From contig NZ_JQNR01000004.1 in the NCBI RefSeq assembly GCF_000745345.1, forward strand, positions 992,001-1,056,000: DNA of 64,000 bases. The letters are read 5' to 3'. Source of the stretch: Actinacidiphila yeochonensis CN732 (GTDB lineage: Bacteria > Actinomycetota > Actinomycetes > Streptomycetales > Streptomycetaceae). Position numbers and translations under genes: made by a program. Of the stretch, positions 54,260 to 61,543 are shown in pieces. Numbering within the stretch: the stretch's first letter is position 1; each line of letters starts with the position of its first letter. The notes beneath the pieces were generated by a model. The model saw only the letters and a list, made by a program, of their open reading frames with translations, was not told where the DNA came from and ran no database searches.

Positions 54260-54427
54260 CCCGCCCACCTCCCCTCCACAACCTGAACAGCGCGCGGCAC
54301 CCCGCAATTCCGCCGGGGAACACTGCTGGACGAATTCCGTCCAGTCTGGCCCGTCCGGGCACTCCGGCGCGCGGAGCACGAGGCGGAGGGCGTCGGGACG
54401 TGCCTCCACCACCCCGGCACATCTGCT

Positions 54428-54439
54428 TATGCTCGACCA
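54428..54439 (+). promoter_or_regulatory. -10 element of a leaderless fbiC promoter
   Basis: TATGCT (54428-54433) is followed by exactly six bases and then ATG 54440. No ribosome site precedes the ATG, so transcription probably starts at or next to the first codon base. Confidence 0.6.
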
Positions 54440-57055
54440 ATGACGACGCCTTCTCCCGTTGCCTCCGAAGAGCCCGCGGGCGCCCCGCACTCCGCTCCCT
54501 CCCCGAACGCGATGCGCCGGGCGCTGCACCGCGCCGAGGAGGGAGTCGCGCTGGACACCGCCGAGGCCGCGGTGCTGCTCCAGGCCCGGGGCGCCGACCT
54601 GGAACGGCTGTCGGCGGTCGCCGCGCGGGTGCGCGACGCGGGGCTGGAGGCCGCCGGCCGCCCCGGCGTGATCACCTACTCCCGCAAGGTCTTCATCCCC
54701 CTCACCCGGCTGTGCCGGGACCGGTGCCACTACTGCACCTTCGTCACCGTCCCCGGCAGACTGCGCCGCGAGGGCCACGGCATGTTCCTGTCGCCCGACG
54801 AGGTACTCGACATCGCCCGCCGGGGCGCGGAACTCGGCTGCAAGGAAGCCCTTTTCACCCTCGGCGACCGCCCAGAGGAGCGGTGGCCCGAGGCCCGCGA
54901 GTGGCTGGAGGCGCACGGCTACGACGACACCCTCGCCTACGTGCGGGCCATGTCCGTGCGGGTACTGGAGGAGACCGGCCTGCTGCCGCACCTCAACCCC
55001 GGGGTGCTCACCTGGACCGACTTCCAGCGGCTCAAGCCGGTCGCGCCCTCCATGGGGATGATGCTGGAGACCACCGCCACCCGGCTGTGGTCCGAGCCCG
55101 GCGGCCCGCACCACGGCTCGCCGGACAAGGAGCCCGCCGTACGGCTGCGCGTGCTGGAGGACGCGGGACGCTCCAACGTGCCCTTCACCACCGGCATCCT
55201 CATCGGCATCGGCGAGACGCACGAGGAGCGCGCCGACTCCCTCTTCGCGATCCGCCGCGCCCAACGCCGCTACCACGGCGTCCAGGAGGTGATCGTGCAG
55301 AACTTCCGCGCCAAGCCGGACACCGCCATGCGCGGCATGCCCGACGCCGAACTGGACGAACTGGCAGCCGCCATCGCCGTCGCCCGCCTCGTACTCGGCC
55401 CGGCCGCCCGCATCCAGGCCCCGCCCAACCTCGTCGACGGCGAGTACGGCCGCTTCCTCGCCGCCGGCATCGACGACTGGGGCGGGGTCTCCCCGCTCAC
55501 CCCCGACCACGTCAACCCCGAGCGGCCCTGGCCGCAGATCGACGAACTGGCCGCCCGCACCGCCGAATCCGGCTTCACCCTGCGGGAACGTCTCACCATC
55601 TACCCGGAGTTCGTCCGCCGCGGCGAACCCTGGCTGGACCCGAGGCTGCTGCCCCACGTCACCGCCCTGGCCGACCCGGAGACGGGCCTCGCCCGGGAGG
55701 ACGTCCGGCCCGCCGGCCTGCCCTGGCAGGAGCCCGAGGACACCTTCAGCGCGGCCGGCCGCACCGACCTGCACGCCACCATCGACACCACCGGCCGCAC
55801 CGCCGACCGCCGCGACGACTTCGACGAGGTCTACGGCGACTGGGCCGAACTGCGCGAGCAGGCCGCCCCCGGCATGGTGCCCGACCGGGTCGACGCCGAC
55901 GTCAGGCAGGCTCTGAGCACCGCCGCCGACGACCCGACGCGCCTCACCGACGACCAGGCCCTCGCCCTCCTGCACGCCGACGGCCCCGCCCTGGACACGC
56001 TGTGCCGGATCGCCGACGACGTGCGCCGCGACACCGTCGGCGACGACGTCACCTACATCGTCACCCGCAACATCAACTTCACCAACGTCTGCTACACCGG
56101 CTGCCGGTTCTGCGCCTTCGCGCAGCGCCGCACCGACGCCGACGCCTACACCCTCTCCCTCGACCAGGTCGCCGACCGCGCCGAACAGGCGTGGGAGGTC
56201 GGCGCGGTGGAGGTGTGCATGCAGGGCGGCATCCACCCGGACCTGCCCGGCACGGCCTACTTCGACATCGCCCGCGCCGTGAAGGCCCGGGTGCCCGGCA
56301 TGCACGTCCACGCCTTCTCGCCGATGGAGGTCGTCAACGGCGCCTCCCGTACCGGCATGTCGATCCGCGAATGGCTCACCGCCGCGAAGGAGGCGGGCCT
56401 GGACACCATCCCGGGCACCGCCGCCGAGATCCTCGACGACGAGGTGCGGTGGGTGCTCACCAAGGGCAAACTCCCCACCGCCACCTGGGTGGAGGTGGTC
56501 ACCACCGCCCACGAGCTCGGCATCCGCTCCTCGTCCACGATGATGTACGGGCACGTGGACCAGCCCCACCACTGGCTGGGGCACCTGCGGCTGCTGGCCG
56601 AGATCCAGCAGCGCACCGGCGGCTTCACCGAGTTCGTCACGCTGCCGTTCATCCACACCAACGCGCCGGTCTACCTGGCCGGCATCGCCCGCCCCGGGCC
56701 GACCACCCGCGACAACCGCGCGGTCACCGCCATGGCGCGGCTGCTGCTGCACCCGCACATCCCCAACATCCAGACCAGCTGGGTCAAGCTCGGCACCGAA
56801 GGCGCCGCCGAGATGCTGCGCGGCGGCGCCAACGACCTGGGCGGCACGCTGATGGAGGAGACCATCTCGCGGATGGCCGGCTCCTCCTACGGCTCCTACC
56901 GCTCCGTCCGCGACCTCGCCGCCATCGCCGAGGCGGCCGGCCGGCCCGCCCGGCCGCGCACCACCACCTACGGCCCGGTGCCCGAGGAGCGGGTGCGGGC
57001 CGCGCTCGCCTCCGACGGCCACCTGCCGCGCCTGCTGCCGGTGCTCGGCGGCTGA
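54440..57055 (+). CDS. fbiC: Bifunctional F420 biosynthesis enzyme FbiC (FO synthase)
   Basis: FbiC makes FO, the deazaflavin chromophore of cofactor F420, from tyrosine and 5-amino-6-ribitylaminouracil. It fuses the CofG and CofH radical-SAM enzymes; 871 residues match the actinobacterial fusion. The N-half has the 4Fe-4S/SAM motif [10 protein letters not shown] (~residue 93-102) and the C-half a second cluster motif [10 protein letters not shown] (~552-561). [15 protein letters not shown]-type sequence joins the halves. The mRNA appears leaderless. Its presence implies that the host makes F420. It converges on the UBP-type zinc-finger gene across a strong hairpin. Confidence 0.96.
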   Translation: MTTPSPVASEEPAGAPHSAPSPNAMRRALHRAEEGVALDTAEAAVLLQARGADLERLSAVAARVRDAGLEAAGRPGVITYSRKVFIPLTRLCRDRCHYCTFVTVPGRLRREGHGMFLSPDEVLDIARRGAELGCKEALFTLGDRPEERWPEAREWLEAHGYDDTLAYVRAMSVRVLEETGLLPHLNPGVLTWTDFQRLKPVAPSMGMMLETTATRLWSEPGGPHHGSPDKEPAVRLRVLEDAGRSNVPFTTGILIGIGETHEERADSLFAIRRAQRRYHGVQEVIVQNFRAKPDTAMRGMPDAELDELAAAIAVARLVLGPAARIQAPPNLVDGEYGRFLAAGIDDWGGVSPLTPDHVNPERPWPQIDELAARTAESGFTLRERLTIYPEFVRRGEPWLDPRLLPHVTALADPETGLAREDVRPAGLPWQEPEDTFSAAGRTDLHATIDTTGRTADRRDDFDEVYGDWAELREQAAPGMVPDRVDADVRQALSTAADDPTRLTDDQALALLHADGPALDTLCRIADDVRRDTVGDDVTYIVTRNINFTNVCYTGCRFCAFAQRRTDADAYTLSLDQVADRAEQAWEVGAVEVCMQGGIHPDLPGTAYFDIARAVKARVPGMHVHAFSPMEVVNGASRTGMSIREWLTAAKEAGLDTIPGTAAEILDDEVRWVLTKGKLPTATWVEVVTTAHELGIRSSSTMMYGHVDQPHHWLGHLRLLAEIQQRTGGFTEFVTLPFIHTNAPVYLAGIARPGPTTRDNRAVTAMARLLLHPHIPNIQTSWVKLGTEGAAEMLRGGANDLGGTLMEETISRMAGSSYGSYRSVRDLAAIAEAAGRPARPRTTTYGPVPEERVRAALASDGHLPRLLPVLGG

Positions 57056-57060
57056 GGCGC

Positions 57061-57101
57061 CCCCGGCCGGACCGGCGGCACGTCAGCCGGGCCGGCCGGG
57101 G
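57061..57101. terminator. Stem-loop between fbiC and the zinc-finger gene
   Basis: CCCCGGCCGG (57061-57070) pairs with 57092-57101, an A-G mismatch follows, then five more pairs (72-76 with 86-90), and a 9-nt loop. It is a probable two-way terminator. Confidence 0.7.
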
Positions 57102-57149
57102 CCTCCGGCGGCGGTTCGGTGCGGCCCGCGGGTCGGTCCGGCGCGGCCG

Positions 57150-57515
57150 TCAGCGCAGCCTCGTGCGCCAGTCCGCCGGGAGCCGGTCGGCCGGGCCCGG
57201 CACGGACTGGTCGCCCGGGTGGCTCTCCGGGGGTGCCAGCCGCGGGCCGTCCTCGACGTACTGCGCCCGCGCGTAGTCCCAGAACCACTCCTCGCCGGGT
57301 TCGAAGCTCTGCACCACGGCGTGGCCGCTGCCCGCGGCGTGGGTGCTGGCGTGCTGCGCCGGGGAGGAGTCGCAGCAGCCGACGTGGCCGCAGGCCGCGC
57401 AGCGGCGCAGGTGGAACCACCAGCCGCCGCTCGCCTCGCAGTCCGCGCAGCCGGTGCCGCTCGGCGGCACCGACGGATCGATGTTCGTGCTTCCCTGACG
57501 GTCCGGTGTGGTCAT
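57150..57515 (-). CDS. UBP-type zinc-finger protein
   Basis: This 121-residue protein consists of one ZnF-UBP-like domain: CADCEASGGWWFHLRRCAAC then GHVGCCD, HASTHAAGSGHAVVQSFEPGEEWFWDY, with the Cys/His zinc-ligand pattern of the eukaryotic domain that binds the free C-terminus of ubiquitin. Bacteria lack ubiquitin, so the partner is unknown; a C-terminal Gly-Gly-like tail is a possibility. The start is ATG 57515, 12 bp after the kinase stop, with an AGGGAG ribosome site overlapping that stop. It is the last gene of a three-gene unit with the response-regulator fusion and the histidine kinase. The C-terminal ~40 residues are a Pro-rich tail. Confidence 0.88.
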   Translation of the reverse strand: MTTPDRQGSTNIDPSVPPSGTGCADCEASGGWWFHLRRCAACGHVGCCDSSPAQHASTHAAGSGHAVVQSFEPGEEWFWDYARAQYVEDGPRLAPPESHPGDQSVPGPADRLPADWRTRLR

Positions 57516-57527
57516 GCCGACGGCTCC

Positions 57528-59124
57528 CTACTGCTCGGCTCGGTCCGGTTCCGGCTTCGGCCCCGCCGGGTCGGGCTCCCGGTCCGGGTCCGGCCCTGCT
57601 CCCGGGCGGCCCCGGTGGCGGGTGCGGCTCGCGGGCCCGCGCCTCGCGCCGGGCGGCGTCGGCGGCGTCCGCCGCGCGGTCCGCCGCCGCGGCCTCGCTC
57701 TCCGGCGCGTCCAGCGGCAGCCGCACCCGGAAGCGGGTGTCGCCCGGCTCGGAGCGCACCTCCAGGTCGCCGTGGTGCTTGTTCACCACGATCCGCCAGG
57801 AGATGTCCAGGCCCAGGCCGGTGCCCTGCCCGACCGGCTTGGTGGTGAAGAACGGTTCGAAGATCCGCTGCCGGATCTCCGGCGGAACCCCGGGCCCGGT
57901 GTCCTGGAACTCGACCACCAGCCGGTCGGGCTCCTGCCACGTCCGCACGGTGAGCGTGCCCTCGCCGGCCATCGCCGAGACCGCGTTGTCCACCAGGTTC
58001 GTCCACACCTGGTTCAGTTCGCCCGGGTACGCCGGAATCCGCGGCAGGCCGGGGCCGAACTCCCGCACCACCCGGATCTTCGGGCCGATCTTGCCGGTCA
58101 GCATCTGCAGCGTGCTGTCCAGGAGTTCGTGGACGTCCACCACCTGGTACGGCGCCCGGTCGACCTGGGCGTACTGCCGTGCCGCGCCGACCAGGCCGGA
58201 GATGCGGGAGGTGGCGTCCTCGATCTCGTTCATCAGCAGCTCGGTCTCCACGGTGTAGTTGAGCCACCGCACCGCGCTCTCCAGCAGGCCGCCGTCCACC
58301 GCCGCCGCGACCTGGTCCAGCCACTCCGCGTCCAGGCCGGCCTGGACGAAGACCGGCGCCAGGTCCCAGCCGCCCGAGATGCCGTGCGCGTCCATCCAGT
58401 CGGCGACGGCGTCCTCGCGGTCGGACTCCTCCATCGGGCCGAGCTGTTCGGCCTTCGCGACCTTCTCCGCGGCCCGTTCCTGCACGCCGACCAGCGTGTC
58501 GAGGTCCGCCTGCCGGTAGGGCCCGCCGGCCAGGACGCGCAGCTTGTGGCGCATCCCCGCCACCCGGTCCCGCAGGCTGGCGGTGGCCCGCAGCGCGGCC
58601 GCGGCCGGGTTGTTCAACTCGTGCGTCAGCCCCGCCGACAGCGAGCCCAGCGCCAGCAGCCGCTCGCGCTGGCTGATCGCCTGCTGTACCGCCTTGTTGC
58701 CGAAGAACAGCCCCTCCAGCAGGTGCACCGCCATCGGGAACCAGTCGGCGACGATCCGGGCGAAGTCGTCCGCGGGCAGCACGAAGAACCGCGAGGGAAC
58801 CGTCACCCGCAGCGAGTTGGTGTAGTGCTGCGGCACCCGGTCGCCCAGGTATGCCTGGAACGCGCCGCTGTACACGCCCGGTTGGGAGGTGCGGTTCACC
58901 TCCACCTCGTCCGTGCCGACCCGGCGGCTGGTCACCACCTCGCCCTCCAGCAGCACGTAGAAGCACGTCGCCAGCTCGCCCTCGGCGAACACCGGACCCG
59001 GCTCCATCCGCTCCACCCGGCCGGTCCGGCACAGCTCGGCCAGCTGGTCCGGCGTCAGGCGCTCGAACAGGAAGAGCGACCGCAGCTCGTGCGGGTCGCA
59101 GGGACAGGGATTCTCGCCGCTCAC
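57528..59124 (-). CDS. Sensor histidine kinase with cyclic-nucleotide-binding domain, frame disturbed at the 3' end
   Basis: The gene starts at GTG 59124, overlapping the fusion gene by GTGA. Residues ~10-125 are a CRP/cNMP-binding-type domain (LFLFERLTPDQLAELC, FAEGELATCFYVLLEGEV). The dimerisation/H-box is LSAGLTHELNNPAAAA (His ~200). The HATPase_c domain has the N-box (NQVWTNLVDNAVSAM), DTGPGVPPEIRQRIFEPFFTT and GTGLGLDISWRIV. There are no membrane helices, so it is a cytoplasmic kinase. The printed frame runs through the zinc-finger gene to 56968. Removing one base near 57595-57606 gives a natural acidic tail (PDPDREPDPAGPKPEPD) and a TAG at 57528, about 531 residues in all. I take that as the real end. 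Confidence 0.82.
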
Positions 59125-60803
59125 AGGCCCTCCAGGTAGCGGTGCGCCAGCATCACGGCCATCGCGCCCTCGCCCACCGCCGAGGCCACGCGCTTGGCGG
59201 ACTCCGAGCGCACGTCCCCGGCCGCGAACACCCCGGGCACGCTGGTCTCCAGGTGGTACGGCAGCCGGTCCTGCGACCAGCCGGCCGGCGGCCGCCCGTC
59301 GTCCAGCAGGTCCGGGCCGGTCAGCACGAACCCGTGGTCGTCGCGCCGCACCACCCCGTCCAGCCAGCCGGTGCGCGGCGCCGCCCCGATGAACACGAAC
59401 ATCCGCTGCGCGTCGACCAGTTCCGTCGAGCCCGAGGCGGTGTCGCGCAGCGTCAGCCCCTCCAGGTGGTCCTCGCCGTGCACCCCCTCCACCTGCGTGG
59501 AGGTACGCACCCGGATCGTCGGGATGTCCGCGATCTGCTGCACCAGGTAGTACGACATCGACGCCTCCAGTGCCGCCCCGCGCACCAGCAGCGTCACCGA
59601 CTTCGCGTGTTGCGACAGGTAGACCGCCGCCTGGCCGGCGGAGTTGGCGCCGCCGACGATGTAGACGTCCTGGCCCTCGCAGCCGGCCGCCTCGGTCAGC
59701 GAGGAGCCGTAGTACACCCCGCGGCCGGTCAGCTCCTCGACGCCCGGCACGTCCAACTGGCGGTACGTGACACCGGTGGTGAGGATGACGCTCTGCGCGG
59801 AGACCGCCAGCCCGTCGGAGAACCGCACGGTGCGTGTCGGCCCCTCCACGTCCAGCGCCGTCACCTCGCACGCCGTCAGCAGCTCGGCGCCGAACCGGCT
59901 CGCCTGGCGCCGCGCCCGGTCGGTGAGCTGCGCGCCGGAGATCCCGTCGGGGAAGCCCAGGTAGTTCTCGATCCGGGCGCTCTGGCCTGCCTGGCCGCCG
60001 GTCGCGGTGCGCTCCACCAGCACCGTGCGCAGCCCCTCCGAGGCCCCGTACACCGCCGCGCCCAGCCCCGCCGGGCCGGCGCCGACCACCACCAGGTCGT
60101 AGAACTCCTCGGCCGGCGCGGTGGACAGGCCCACCCGCGCCGCCAGGTCGTGGTCCGAGGGCTCCAGCAGCACCTCGCCGTCCGCGGTGATCACCACCGG
60201 CAGCCGCCGCTCGTCGCAGTCGGCCGCGGTCAGCAGCCGCCGGCCCTCCGCCTGGTCCGACAGGTACCACCGGTACGGCACCTGGTTGCGGGCCAGGAAC
60301 TCCCGGACCTTCGACGACCGGGCCGACCAGCGGTGGCCGATCACCTTCGTCTCCGGCACCGGCCGGTGGTCCGAGGCCAGCCACGCCTCCAGCATCTCGT
60401 CGACCACCGGGTACAGCTTCTCCTCCGGCGGGTCCCACGGTTTGAGCAGGTAGTGGTCCAGGTCGACGACGTTGATCGCGTCGATGGCGGCGCCGGTGTC
60501 GGCGTAGGCGGTCAGCAGCACCCGGCGTGCGCCCGGGTAGACGTCCATGGCCAGTTCGAGGAACTCGACGCCCGTCATGTTCGGCATCCGGTAGTCGGCC
60601 AGGATCACCGCGACCAGGTCGCCGCGCAGCTTCATCTCGCGCAGCGCGTCCAGCGCGGCCTGGCCGGACTCCGCGCGCACCACCCGGTACCGCTCGCCGT
60701 AGCGGCGCCGCAGGTCGCGGGCGACGGCGCGGGAGACTCCCGGGTCGTCGTCGACGGTGAGGAGCGCGGCGCGGCGCGTGCCGTCCGGCTCGGTCATGGG
60801 CAT
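59121..60803 (-). CDS. Response-regulator receiver fused to a thioredoxin-reductase-like FAD enzyme
   Basis: This protein has about 560 residues from the ATG at 60803 (a second ATG at 60797). Residues ~10-130 are a receiver domain with the acidic pocket (LLTVDDDPG), phospho-acceptor Asp (VILADYRMPN, ~residue 60), TAYAD and KPWD. A linker of ~100 residues (RNQVPYRWYLSD) resembles a thioredoxin/glutaredoxin-like part. Residues ~240-560 are a TrxB-like FAD/NAD(P)H oxidoreductase with VVVGAGPAGLGAAVYGASEG, ENYLGFPDGISG and FAAGDVRSESAKR. The redox-active CxxC of true thioredoxin reductases is absent (GVYYGSSLTEAAGCEG instead). It forms a GTGA-coupled unit with the histidine kinase, its likely phospho-donor. 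Confidence 0.9.
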   Translation of the reverse strand: MPMTEPDGTRRAALLTVDDDPGVSRAVARDLRRRYGERYRVVRAESGQAALDALREMKLRGDLVAVILADYRMPNMTGVEFLELAMDVYPGARRVLLTAYADTGAAIDAINVVDLDHYLLKPWDPPEEKLYPVVDEMLEAWLASDHRPVPETKVIGHRWSARSSKVREFLARNQVPYRWYLSDQAEGRRLLTAADCDERRLPVVITADGEVLLEPSDHDLAARVGLSTAPAEEFYDLVVVGAGPAGLGAAVYGASEGLRTVLVERTATGGQAGQSARIENYLGFPDGISGAQLTDRARRQASRFGAELLTACEVTALDVEGPTRTVRFSDGLAVSAQSVILTTGVTYRQLDVPGVEELTGRGVYYGSSLTEAAGCEGQDVYIVGGANSAGQAAVYLSQHAKSVTLLVRGAALEASMSYYLVQQIADIPTIRVRTSTQVEGVHGEDHLEGLTLRDTASGSTELVDAQRMFVFIGAAPRTGWLDGVVRRDDHGFVLTGPDLLDDGRPPAGWSQDRLPYHLETSVPGVFAAGDVRSESAKRVASAVGEGAMAVMLAHRYLEGL

Positions 60804-61072
60804 CCCCGTCCCCGTCGTCCACGTGTTCGGCTGCCTTCGGTTCAGCCTAGCCGCTGCACCCTGCCGGGGCGCGGCGAGCAGACGCCGCTCCCGGCCGCCG
60901 CGGCCGTCACCGCCCGCCGGGCGCCGGGCCGCCGCCATCCGCGTGGCCGTCGCTGATGTGCCGCCCGGCGTGCTCGGGGGTCCTGGGGGCGGTGTCCGGC
61001 CGGCCCCGTCCGACCGCTCCCGGAACCTCCGCGCCGGTGCGCTCGGCGGGCCGTGGGCGGGAGCCCCGCGCT

Positions 61073-61084
61073 TAGGGTGGCCGC
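61073..61084 (+). promoter_or_regulatory. -10 element of a leaderless promoter (HTH-TOBE gene)
   Basis: TAGGGT (61073-61078) is followed by six bases and then ATG 61085; no ribosome site is present. This is the same layout as fbiC and the DinB-like gene. Confidence 0.6.
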
Positions 61085-61480
61085 ATGCAGTCGTACACGA
61101 TCGGGCAGGCCGCGCGCCTGCTGGGCGTCAGCCCGGACACCGCCCGCCGCTGGGCCGACGCCGGGCGGGTCGCCACCCACCGCGACGACGCGGGGCGGCG
61201 CCTCATCGACGGCCGGGACCTGGCCGCCTTCTCCGTCGAGCTCGCCCAGCAGGCCGACGGCGGCCAGGAGCCGGCCCGCACCTCCGTCCGCAACGCCTTC
61301 CCGGGCATCGTCACCGCCGTCAAGCTCGGCGACGTGGCCGCGCAGGTCGAGATCCAGGCCGGCCCGCACCGCCTGGTCTCCCTCGTGACCCGCGAAGCCG
61401 TGGAGGAGCTCGGCCTGGAGGTCGGCGCGGAGGCCGTCGCCCGCGTCAAGTCCACGAACGTGCACATCGACCGCCCGTAG
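61085..61480 (+). CDS. HTH (excisionase/MerR-like) protein with TOBE molybdate-binding domain
   Basis: This 131-residue protein has an N-terminal helix-turn-helix of the excisionase/MerR type (YTIGQAARLLGVSPDTARRWADAG, residues ~4-27). A TOBE/Mop domain follows at ~68-130 (SVRNAFPGIVTAVKLGDVAAQVEIQAG ... VKSTNVHID), which typically binds molybdate or tungstate oxyanions. It may be a molybdate-responsive regulator or store; no mod transport genes are in the window. The mRNA appears leaderless. It converges on the LuxR regulator with a 63-bp gap. Confidence 0.88.
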   Translation: MQSYTIGQAARLLGVSPDTARRWADAGRVATHRDDAGRRLIDGRDLAAFSVELAQQADGGQEPARTSVRNAFPGIVTAVKLGDVAAQVEIQAGPHRLVSLVTREAVEELGLEVGAEAVARVKSTNVHIDRP

Positions 61481-61543
61481 CCCCGGCCCGGCACCCCACC
61501 GCCGTCGACCGACGGTGCGCGGCGGCGCGCGGTGGGCCGTCCG

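Noticed and set aside
53276-57022. Long minus-strand frame through fbiC
   Set aside because: Only the part up to about 54268 (the HTH regulator) has recognisable domains; the rest is antisense to fbiC.
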